This document shows positions 7,837-15,120 of a stretch of DNA of 23,953 nucleotides, piece by piece. The position numbers were made by a program, and so were the translations under genes. Source of the stretch: Eubacterium sp. CAG:180 (GTDB lineage: Bacteria; Bacillota; Clostridia; Oscillospirales; Acutalibacteraceae); the NCBI GenBank assembly GCA_000432435.1, contig HF993117.1, positions 7,528 to 31,480 on the forward strand. The letters are read 5' to 3'. The notes below the pieces were generated by a model. It saw only the letters and a program-made list of their open reading frames with translations, was not told where the DNA came from and made no database searches. Position 1 is the first letter of the stretch, and each line of letters starts with the position of its first letter.

Positions 7837-9549
7837 ATGATAGGAAAGATTATTTCTGCCGCTGCTGTTTTTACTGCGGCTGCAGGCGTAACAGCTATGA
7901 AAAAGAAGAACATTTGCCCCGTATGCGAGGTAAAAAAACTTATATCAAAATGCGGTGTGCATATTAAAGCCGCGGGAGAATACGGAAATAATGCTGCTCT
8001 TACACCTCCCATGGGCTGGTCGAGCTGGAATACCTTTAGGAACAATATAAATGAGCAGCTGATTCTTGATACTGCCGATGCTATGAAAAAAAGCGGCTTG
8101 CTTGATGCAGGCTATCAATATGTGAACCTTGATGATTGTTGGCACAGCTCGGTACGCGACAAGGACGGCAGGCTTCAGGGCGATCTTAAGTTATTTTCCT
8201 CGGGTATCAAGTCGCTTGTGCAGCAATTAAACGAAAAAGGTTTTAAAGCCGGTATTTATTCGTCAAACGGTACTCTTACGTGTGAGGATTTGCCGGCGTC
8301 TCTCGGAAATGAAAGAATTGACGCCGAGACGTTTGCTGATTGGGGAATAGAATATTTTAAATATGATTATTGCCATCATAAGCTGATCTCTTCTCTTGCT
8401 CCTAACATAGATAAAATAATCATTTCAGGAGATAAGCTTGCAGAGGACATTGTTCTTGAAGCCGAAAACGGTGAGCTTTACGGAACAGCAAAGGTTATAA
8501 CCGATGCAAAAGGCTCATATATTTCGCATCTTGACAGCGGTAACGGCTCTGTCAGATTCAGCTTTGTTAATGTTCCCGAAGACGGTGAGTATGTTCTCAC
8601 GGTTGTATTTGTGAAATCGGCAAATAAAAAGAAAAAATATCTTGAAATTACCGTGAACGCCGACGAAAGCTATCCTATGGAATTTCCGGAGACAAAGGCT
8701 TGTTCGCGTGAAGGACGTACTCAGACGTTTATTTCTCTTAATAAGGGTGATAACACAATAGAGTTAAAAAATCCGATTGGTTCACCTATGGACAGTGCCG
8801 CTACACAATACAAAAATATGGGAAAAGAGCTTAAACGTGCGACAAAACTTTATGCCGAAAAGCATAATGTGCCGGAGAAACCTATTGTTTATTCTATTTG
8901 CGAATGGGGCACAAATCAGCCGTGGAAATGGGGAGCGGAAGCCGGTAACCTTTGGAGAACTACACCGGACATAAAACCTATATGGCCATCGGTTTTAGCT
9001 ATTTATGAAGCAAATGTCAGGCTTTATAAGTATGCAAGTGTCGGTGCGTGGAATGATCCCGATATGCTTGAAGTCGGGAACGGCAAGCTTACGTACGAAG
9101 AGAATAAATCCCATTTTTCTTTGTGGTGTATGATGGCATCTCCGTTGATTTTGGGAAATGATATAAGAACTTTTATCAATTCCGACGGCAAAGTTGATGA
9201 GAGTAATAAAGTTCTTTCAATCCTCAAAAATAAAGAGCTTATTGCAATAGACCAGGATAAAAAAGGCTGCCAATGCCGCAGAGTAAAAACAAATGTAATT
9301 TCCGATGTTTTGGTAAAGCCTCTTGAAGGCGGCGAAGTTGCTGTGTGTCTTTTTAATAAATCCCCATCAACTTTGAATATGACCGTTTCCTTAAAGGCTA
9401 TTGCCAATGAGGCGTTTGTAGACCTTAATAACAGCGGCAATTATCAGTACACAGAGCTCTGGGATAATGAAATATCCGTTACCAACGATAAGATAACGGC
9501 AGATGTACCGTCTCACGGTGTTAAGGTTTACAGAGTCAAATCTATTTGA
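7837..9549 (+). CDS. GH27 alpha-galactosidase with an internal CBM35-like domain
   Basis: A 570-residue glycoside hydrolase expected to remove terminal alpha-galactose (melibiose, raffinose-type or galactomannan side chains). The barrel starts at TPPMGWSSWNTF (about 56-67) and continues with YVNLDDCW. The nucleophile is D177 in KYDYC, then CEWG (355-358), and the acid/base is most likely D378 in WRTTPDI by alignment with human alpha-galactosidase A D231. WNDPDMLEVGN (405-415) is the family motif. Between KYDYC and the next barrel helix lies an insert, about residues 190-325, with EAENG, LDSGNGSVRF and KGDNTIEL, resembling CBM35/CBM6 sandwiches. A C-terminal beta domain follows. The first 20 residues are hydrophobic, perhaps a signal or anchor, then CPVC. 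The start has GGAGG at 7826-7830. No sugar-transport genes flank it. Confidence 0.9.
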   Translation: MIGKIISAAAVFTAAAGVTAMKKKNICPVCEVKKLISKCGVHIKAAGEYGNNAALTPPMGWSSWNTFRNNINEQLILDTADAMKKSGLLDAGYQYVNLDDCWHSSVRDKDGRLQGDLKLFSSGIKSLVQQLNEKGFKAGIYSSNGTLTCEDLPASLGNERIDAETFADWGIEYFKYDYCHHKLISSLAPNIDKIIISGDKLAEDIVLEAENGELYGTAKVITDAKGSYISHLDSGNGSVRFSFVNVPEDGEYVLTVVFVKSANKKKKYLEITVNADESYPMEFPETKACSREGRTQTFISLNKGDNTIELKNPIGSPMDSAATQYKNMGKELKRATKLYAEKHNVPEKPIVYSICEWGTNQPWKWGAEAGNLWRTTPDIKPIWPSVLAIYEANVRLYKYASVGAWNDPDMLEVGNGKLTYEENKSHFSLWCMMASPLILGNDIRTFINSDGKVDESNKVLSILKNKELIAIDQDKKGCQCRRVKTNVISDVLVKPLEGGEVAVCLFNKSPSTLNMTVSLKAIANEAFVDLNNSGNYQYTELWDNEISVTNDKITADVPSHGVKVYRVKSI

Positions 9550-9581
9550 CACAATACTTTTTAATTAGTTTTAGTAACGCT

Positions 9582-9624
9582 AAATTCCCCGCGAATATGC
9601 ATCGTCGTTATTCGCGGGGAATTT
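9582..9624 (+). terminator. Strong terminator after the GH27 gene
   Basis: A perfect 16-pair stem (9582-9597 with 9609-9624), 11-base loop, then TTG and five T. It sits between the convergent GH27 gene and the minus-strand membrane gene. On the minus strand the following bases are not T-rich, so it mainly serves the plus strand. Confidence 0.9.
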
Positions 9625-9641
9625 TGTTTTTATGTTGATAG

Positions 9642-10076
9642 TTATCCCTTCGAAAAAGACTCATTATAAAAAACCGGGTTGTTGCGACATCTGTTTCTGT
9701 TTTCTTTTTTGACAAGGCGGCAGATGGTAAATCCCGGAAAACATAGTAAGTACCAAAAAAAGAAAAAAAGAGGGCATACCTGTCCCAAAATATTCAATGG
9801 CCTATTTGAATAATCCCAAACATTCCATTTTAATATAATATTTATAATAACGCCTACCGTAAACTCCAGCAATGTTATTGCAGATGCACCTATCAGGCAT
9901 TTCAAAAAAATATTGCAGTTACTCATCTTGATATTGATTATATACAGTATTAAAAGAGCTGTACCGCCTGTCAGAGTCATTGTCCAGTGCGTGTGTCCGC
10001 GCCATATTACTTCCATAAGGCCGTACATAATACCGCCGAACAGGTAGACAAATGCATATTCACGTGTCTTTGCCAT
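9642..10076 (-). CDS. Small membrane protein, PF06541-like (putative ABC-transporter type IV/CmpB family)
   Basis: A 144-residue integral membrane protein with about four hydrophobic segments: near the N-terminus (AFVYLFGGIMYGLMEV), TALLILYIINI, CLIGASAITLLEFTVGVI and the aromatic LFFFFWYLLCFPGF. The motif WDYSNRPLNILGQVCP matches what I recall of the PF06541 family, whose permease label is not backed by good function data. The C-terminus is basic and polar. The ATG at 10076 is chosen because GGTGA at 10086-10082 is five bases upstream. A GTG at 10085 would add three residues and has no site. It is a lone minus-strand gene between GH27 and mtaB, with no clear promoter. Function unknown. Confidence 0.75.
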   Translation of the reverse strand: MAKTREYAFVYLFGGIMYGLMEVIWRGHTHWTMTLTGGTALLILYIINIKMSNCNIFLKCLIGASAITLLEFTVGVIINIILKWNVWDYSNRPLNILGQVCPLFFFFWYLLCFPGFTICRLVKKENRNRCRNNPVFYNESFSKG

Positions 10077-10128
10077 TAAAATCACCGAAAATATTTTGTG
10101 AGCTTAGGCGTTTTATATACCGTGAGTA

Positions 10129-10157
10129 TGGAAAAAAACTTACTATTATGTTACAAT
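10129..10157 (+). promoter_or_regulatory. Candidate extended -10 promoter of mtaB
   Basis: TG at 10149-10150, one base, then TACAAT (10152-10157) forms an extended -10. A weak -35 (TGGAAA, 10129-10134) lies 17 bases upstream. The predicted leader before the mtaB ATG is about 43 bases. Confidence 0.45.
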
Positions 10158-10206
10158 AATAAAATACAGTACGTTACTAGCTTAAATTGGATTTTTAGGA
10201 GCTAAA

Positions 10207-11496
10207 ATGAAAGTCAAAATGCACACTCTCGGCTGCAAGGTTAATCAGTATGAAACCGAATCGATAACCGAGGATTTTTTAAAAAGCGGATATGAAATAA
10301 CTTTATCTGATGACGATGCCGACATATTTGTGGTTAATTCCTGTACGGTTACATCAGAAAGCGACCGTAAAACGCGCCAAACTGTTCGCAGACTGAAACA
10401 TAATCATCCGAACAGCATCGTTATACTTACCGGCTGTATGCCGCAGGCGTTTCCGGAAATGGCTCAGGGACTTGAGGAAGCTGATATAGTTATCGGCAAT
10501 AAAAACAATGCAGAGATACTTCCGAAGCTCCGCCGCTACTTATCTTCACACGAAAGAATGATTGATATTGAGCAGCATTGTACCGGAGAAAAGTTTTACA
10601 AAACGAGTATAAATGCTTTTTCCGAACGTACAAGAGCAATAGTAAAAATAGAAGACGGCTGCGACAGGTTCTGTTCGTATTGCATTATACCGAAGGCAAG
10701 GGGCAGGGTCCGCTCAAAGCCGATTGAAGATATTGTTAAAGAGACAGAGGCTTTAGCGGCTTCCGGCTTTACGGAGGTTGTACTTGTGGGAATCAATCTT
10801 TCTGCGTATGGTAAGGATACTGGAGAAAGGTTTTATGACGCCGTTAAGGCTGCCGCCGATGTTGATGGTATAAAGAGAGTCCGTCTCGGCTCACTCGAAC
10901 CTGACCACCTTACCGATGAGGTTCTCTGTAATCTTGCCAAAATAGATAAGCTTTGTCCTCAATTTCATATCTCTCTTCAGAGCGGAAGCAATTCTACCCT
11001 TAAAGCAATGAACAGACATTATACCGCCGAAGAATATTACGAGTTGGCAATGAAGCTTCGCAACACTTTTAAAAATTGTACTCTTACTACCGATATAATG
11101 GTGGGCTTTCCGACCGAAATGGAGAAAGATTTTGAGGAGACTGTGGCTTTTGCAGAAAAAGTCGGGTTCGAGAAGATACACATTTTCCCTTATTCGGTAC
11201 GCACGGGAACACGGGCGGCTCTTATGAAACCGCAAATCGAAAAGCACATTAAAGAGGAAAGAGCTGCTGCACTTGCCGTTACAGCCGAAAAAATCAGAAG
11301 TGCTTTTTTTCGCTCTCAAATCGGTAAAACCGTAAGTATCATTCCGGAAACTCACGGAAAGGAAGGTTTTGTATTCGGATATACCGAAAACTATACTCCG
11401 GTTATGGCTAAGGTGAGCAAAGATACAATAGGCAAAACAGTACTTGTTAAAATTACCGACAGCGACAAGGATTACTGTTATGCAAAATCGGTATGA
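10207..11496 (+). CDS. mtaB: tRNA t6A37 methylthiotransferase MtaB
   Basis: A 429-residue radical-SAM methylthiotransferase that converts t6A to ms2t6A at position 37 of ANN-decoding tRNAs. The N-terminal domain holds the first iron-sulfur cluster cysteines C10 (TLGCKVNQYE), C46 (NSCTVT) and C77 (TGCMPQ). The radical-SAM cysteines are C152, C156 and C159 in DGCDRFCSYCIIP. RGRVRSKP, LVGINLSAYG, HISLQSGS and TTDIMVGFPTE follow, and a TRAM RNA-binding domain ends the protein. The TLGCKVN start and RGRVRS motif favour MtaB over MiaB or RimO. AGGAG at 10197-10201 is five bases before the ATG. It is apparently monocistronic. Confidence 0.95.
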   Translation: MKVKMHTLGCKVNQYETESITEDFLKSGYEITLSDDDADIFVVNSCTVTSESDRKTRQTVRRLKHNHPNSIVILTGCMPQAFPEMAQGLEEADIVIGNKNNAEILPKLRRYLSSHERMIDIEQHCTGEKFYKTSINAFSERTRAIVKIEDGCDRFCSYCIIPKARGRVRSKPIEDIVKETEALAASGFTEVVLVGINLSAYGKDTGERFYDAVKAAADVDGIKRVRLGSLEPDHLTDEVLCNLAKIDKLCPQFHISLQSGSNSTLKAMNRHYTAEEYYELAMKLRNTFKNCTLTTDIMVGFPTEMEKDFEETVAFAEKVGFEKIHIFPYSVRTGTRAALMKPQIEKHIKEERAAALAVTAEKIRSAFFRSQIGKTVSIIPETHGKEGFVFGYTENYTPVMAKVSKDTIGKTVLVKITDSDKDYCYAKSV

Positions 11497-11554
11497 GTTA
11501 TGCATGACCTTTTTATCGCTTAATTATTACAATCATATTAAGATTTTTTTCATA

Positions 11555-11594
11555 AAACGCCGTTTTGTTAAAAAATGATAACAAAACGGCGTTT
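11555..11594. repeat. Perfect 16-bp inverted repeat between mtaB and the ABC operon
   Basis: The arms 11555-11570 and 11579-11594 are exact reverse complements around an eight-base A-rich loop. No T-run follows on either strand, so it is a poor classical terminator. It ends five bases before the -35 of the ABC promoter. It could be the mtaB 3' hairpin, an operator, or both. Confidence 0.7.
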
Positions 11595-11598
11595 ATAA

Positions 11599-11627
11599 TT
11601 GACGATACAAATATATAATGATATATT
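11599..11627 (+). promoter_or_regulatory. Sigma-A promoter of the ABC transporter operon
   Basis: -35 TTGACG (11599-11604), 17-base spacer, -10 TATATT (11622-11627). The predicted start is near 11634, about 29 bases before the TTG. A TATAAT at 11614-11619 is too close to the -35 to pair with it. Confidence 0.7.
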
Positions 11628-11662
11628 GAGCTTGTAAACCAAACCAAAAGGAGGAATAACTC

Positions 11663-12565
11663 TTGATTGAGGTTGTTAATGTTACAAAAAAATTCGGAGA
11701 CTTCACAGCTATACAAGATTTAAATTTTAAGGTCAGTGACGGTTCTATTTACGGTCTTATCGGATATAACGGTGCCGGAAAAACGACTCTTTTAAAAACT
11801 ATAACGGGAGTTTACAAGCCTGACGGCGGAGAGGTTCGTCTCGACGGAGAAAATGCTTTTGACAATGCAAAAATGAAGCAGCATATGTTTTATGTGCCTG
11901 ATGACATTTATTTTGCTCCGTATGCTAATATGGAAAAAATGGCTAAGTTTTATAACGGCTTTTATCCTGACTTCAGCTTTGACACATTCCGAAAGCTGTC
12001 GGAGGTGTTCGGTCTTGACACAAAAGCACGCATCAACGGATTTTCAAAGGGCATGCAAAGGCAGGCAGAGATAGTACTCGGTATTTCCACAAAGCCGGAT
12101 TTTATTCTTTTTGATGAAACATTTGACGGCCTTGACCCTGCTAAGCGAGCACTTATTAAGAATTTGCTTAATGAATATATGGAAGATACAAATGCATCCG
12201 TTATTGTTTCTTCACATGACCTTCATGAACTTGAAGGGCTTTGTGACCATTTCGGCCTTATCAACGGCAAAAAGCTTGTGCTTGATTCGTCTATAAAAGA
12301 ATTGAGCGAGGGAAGAGCGAAATTCCGTATTGTTTTTAAGGATGATGTTACAGAGGAAGATATAAAGAGCATCGGAATCAATGTGAAGTCGCTCAAGCGT
12401 GACGGCAGAATCATTGTTATAACAGTTAAGGGCAGTGAAAAAGAAACCGCTGCGAAGCTTAATACTCTATCGCCGATAATGGTTGAACCTATGCCGCTTT
12501 CACTTGAAGAGGTATTTCTCGATGAAATGGAGGGAACAAATTATGACTTCTCAAAAATCTTTTAA
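11663..12565 (+). CDS. ABC transporter ATP-binding protein
   Basis: A 300-residue ABC ATPase of the ABC-2/YtrB-like type. Walker A is GYNGAGKT (34-41). The signature is the variant GFSKGM (126-131) in place of LSGGQ, common in this group. Walker B with the catalytic glutamate is FILFDE (147-152), followed by the D-loop DGLDP. The switch histidine is H185 in SSHDLHELE. A C-terminal accessory domain of about 90 residues follows (FRIVFKDDVTEED onward). The start is TTG with AGGAGG at 11649-11654, eight bases upstream; the natural homology also begins here. Its end overlaps the permease gene by 23 bases, so the pair is coupled. It energises the partner permease at the membrane; the substrate is unknown. 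Confidence 0.95.
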   Translation: MIEVVNVTKKFGDFTAIQDLNFKVSDGSIYGLIGYNGAGKTTLLKTITGVYKPDGGEVRLDGENAFDNAKMKQHMFYVPDDIYFAPYANMEKMAKFYNGFYPDFSFDTFRKLSEVFGLDTKARINGFSKGMQRQAEIVLGISTKPDFILFDETFDGLDPAKRALIKNLLNEYMEDTNASVIVSSHDLHELEGLCDHFGLINGKKLVLDSSIKELSEGRAKFRIVFKDDVTEEDIKSIGINVKSLKRDGRIIVITVKGSEKETAAKLNTLSPIMVEPMPLSLEEVFLDEMEGTNYDFSKIF

Positions 12566-15035
12566 AAACAATTTCGGCTTTGCATATCGCACAGGTCTTA
12601 AAAGCAACATTGCCGTAGCACTTATACAGTTTTTTATAGGTGCGTTGGCATTTGTATATGTACCGGCTAAGGCGCTGTTTAAAAAGGTCGCCGCTGACTC
12701 TGCGTCAGGCAAAATTGAAAGCTATAACGTAAAAAACGATTACTCTTTTTATTTGACCGATAATATGCAGTATCTTCGTTATTTACTTATTGCTGCTTTT
12801 TTGATACTTGGCATTATAATGGGAATAGTGACGTTTAAGTTTATGACCGGAAAGAAGACTATGAATGTTTATTACAGTCTCGGCATAAAGCGGACACATC
12901 TTTTTACAGCCAAGTATCTTTCCGGACTTACGCTTATGGCGGTTGCGATTTTTTTGCCGATATTGGCAGATGTAATAATGAATACCGTAAAGCTCGGAAT
13001 GTCCTCTAAACTCTTGTTTTCCGCACTTTTTTATTTCTTGGGTTTATTTTCTTTGTCAGCCCTTTCATATTCGCTTACAGCGATGGTTTTCAGCGCAGTC
13101 GGAACTGTTTTTGAGGGCGTGGTATTTTCCGGTATTATAGTGTCTATGCCCGCAATTATTCTCTATTGCGTTCAGTCTTTTATCATAAGACTTGTGCCTG
13201 GAACGCCGTTTGGTGTGGTTTTTTCGCTGTCGGGATATTCGGGCAGCGAAGAATCAATATTTAATAAGCTTCCGTGGTGTACACCGTTTACCTATCTATC
13301 CAAAGGCTTATATCAAAATATGTATGCCAATGCAAAGGGAAAGATAGCCGGATACGAAACAGGGAAATTAGTTGATTGGACCACTCCGGATTTCAGAAGC
13401 ATATTATTATGGTTCGGAATAACGGTTGTATTGTTTTTCTGCGCTATGATTGTTTACAAAAAACGTAAAGCGGAAATAGGCGGATTTATCGGCAAAAACA
13501 ATGTGCTTAATTTCCTGTGCACCTTTACAATCGGATTTTACGGATTTGTATTGGCATACAGCTTTTCGTCGACATATATCGGCAAATGGCCGTCGCTTGC
13601 AATCTCTTGCTTGATATTTGCAGTTATATATTTTGTGTTGGATATTATATTTATAAGAAACCTAAAGCTTTTTGCCAAAGGTCTATATAAGCTTCCGATA
13701 CATCTTGCAGCGGCTCTGTTGATATTTACATTCTTTGCTACCGGATATTTCGGAGCAGCGAGCAAAACACCGAAAATTGAAAAAATAAGCAATATAAAAA
13801 TAACATCGGGGTACACAAGCTACTCTGATGATGCAGAGTCCGACAGCAGCTATTACGGACTTAACAATTTCAGCTTTAGCGGATGCTTTTATCCGAGCGG
13901 CGAATTTGAATCGGCTGCCGATAAACAAAAAATACTGGATATTCATAATGCGCTCGCAAAATGCGGCTTGCTAACGGTTGCGGATACCTACAACAGTGAT
14001 ATTCATCCCATGTACATCAAAATTGTGTATACGCTAAATGACGGAAAGCAGGTTAAGCGCGCATATTACGGAGTGAATCAGGATATCTATAATATGCTTT
14101 TAGACCTTGACAAATCCGATTATCGTACTGCCCGTCTTTATGATGCCTTTTTCGGTAAATACAAAACCGAAGCTCAATATTCAAAGGATGACATAAAGGC
14201 TTATAAAGATGCCGTGGAAAAGCGCGATCTTGAATATACCTCTCAATACAACTTTAATACCTATAAAAGGGCACTACAGGACGACAGCAGTACAATTACG
14301 TTTTATAACAAGTCTGCGTTTGGTACCGAGCTCGAAATTTCATCCGCGGAAAGGAAAACCCTTCTGGCTCATATTTACAATGATATATCAACCCTGTCTC
14401 CCGCAAAGCTCTATAATCCTACCGAGACATACGGCGCGTTGGCTTTTACCGCAGCACCGAATTCCTTCGAAGCACAGGATTCCTATATGTCAAGCGATTA
14501 TTATTCAGGCAGCCTTGCCTATGCCACCGGAGTAGCGCAGTTTGATACTCCTTCACAATCCGCACCTGTTATATATATTACTCCCGATATGAAAGAAACC
14601 GTTGCATATTTAAAAGAACTCGGCTTCTTGGATGCTGCGCTCAACACAAAAAATAATATTAAAGCTGTGTATGTTTCTAAAATATCCGATCTTTATAACA
14701 GTAACAACTACACAAGATATGTATCGAGATTATCAATGGGCAAAGAGGCACTTGGTCAGTCTGTATATCCGGGTGGCGAATATCAATATAAATCGACCGA
14801 TAAAAATGTGATAGACAAGCTCTATTCTGTTTCGGTAATGCGTCATATAGTTAGCATTCAGGATGATTATTTAGTGACCTTTGAGATTGTCGGAGAAGAA
14901 AATGAAAAAACAGCATATGCCATGTGCATTTCGGGATCAATGTTGCCTGAGGATATCAAACAACAGACAGACGGTGCGGTTTTGAATGACAACTCAAATT
15001 TCGGCGCAACTCCAAACTCCGACAGTAACGCATAA
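12543..15035 (+). CDS. ABC-2-type permease with large extracytoplasmic C-terminal domain
   Basis: An 830-residue permease partner of the preceding ATPase. About nine hydrophobic segments occupy residues 22-405 (for example 22-41, 79-100, 126-147, 158-186, 193-218, 288-305, 324-343, 351-371 and 387-404). The YYSLGIKRTHLFTAKYLSG segment resembles the coupling region of YtrC/D-like permeases. From about 408 to the end, some 420 residues lack membrane segments and are rich in Ser, Tyr and Asp, fitting a folded domain outside the cell. Parts recall the DUF6449-type domain of clostridial permeases, from memory only. The ATG at 12543 has GGAGGG at 12529-12534; the open frame 60 bases upstream has none. 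No regulator gene accompanies the pair. Candidate roles are export of a peptide or lipid, or antibiotic sensing or resistance. Confidence 0.85.
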   Translation: MTSQKSFKNNFGFAYRTGLKSNIAVALIQFFIGALAFVYVPAKALFKKVAADSASGKIESYNVKNDYSFYLTDNMQYLRYLLIAAFLILGIIMGIVTFKFMTGKKTMNVYYSLGIKRTHLFTAKYLSGLTLMAVAIFLPILADVIMNTVKLGMSSKLLFSALFYFLGLFSLSALSYSLTAMVFSAVGTVFEGVVFSGIIVSMPAIILYCVQSFIIRLVPGTPFGVVFSLSGYSGSEESIFNKLPWCTPFTYLSKGLYQNMYANAKGKIAGYETGKLVDWTTPDFRSILLWFGITVVLFFCAMIVYKKRKAEIGGFIGKNNVLNFLCTFTIGFYGFVLAYSFSSTYIGKWPSLAISCLIFAVIYFVLDIIFIRNLKLFAKGLYKLPIHLAAALLIFTFFATGYFGAASKTPKIEKISNIKITSGYTSYSDDAESDSSYYGLNNFSFSGCFYPSGEFESAADKQKILDIHNALAKCGLLTVADTYNSDIHPMYIKIVYTLNDGKQVKRAYYGVNQDIYNMLLDLDKSDYRTARLYDAFFGKYKTEAQYSKDDIKAYKDAVEKRDLEYTSQYNFNTYKRALQDDSSTITFYNKSAFGTELEISSAERKTLLAHIYNDISTLSPAKLYNPTETYGALAFTAAPNSFEAQDSYMSSDYYSGSLAYATGVAQFDTPSQSAPVIYITPDMKETVAYLKELGFLDAALNTKNNIKAVYVSKISDLYNSNNYTRYVSRLSMGKEALGQSVYPGGEYQYKSTDKNVIDKLYSVSVMRHIVSIQDDYLVTFEIVGEENEKTAYAMCISGSMLPEDIKQQTDGAVLNDNSNFGATPNSDSNA

Positions 15036-15044
15036 ATCCATTTG

Positions 15045-15087
15045 AAAAGAGCGAGCAGATTTTATTAAAAAATCTGCTCGCTCTTTT
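15045..15087. terminator. Bidirectional terminator between the permease gene and ligA
   Basis: A perfect 19-pair stem (15045-15063 with 15069-15087) and five-base loop. The outer arms are AAAA and TTTT, so each convergent transcript ends in a T-run after a GC-rich hairpin. It serves both the permease gene and ligA. Confidence 0.9.
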
Positions 15088-15120
15088 ATGTTGTTTATTA
15101 AGCTTGAATAAATAGAAATA

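Noticed and set aside
10891..11505. A 204-codon minus-strand open frame
   Set aside because: It is antisense to the conserved radical-SAM and TRAM part of mtaB, with no ribosome site or domain.
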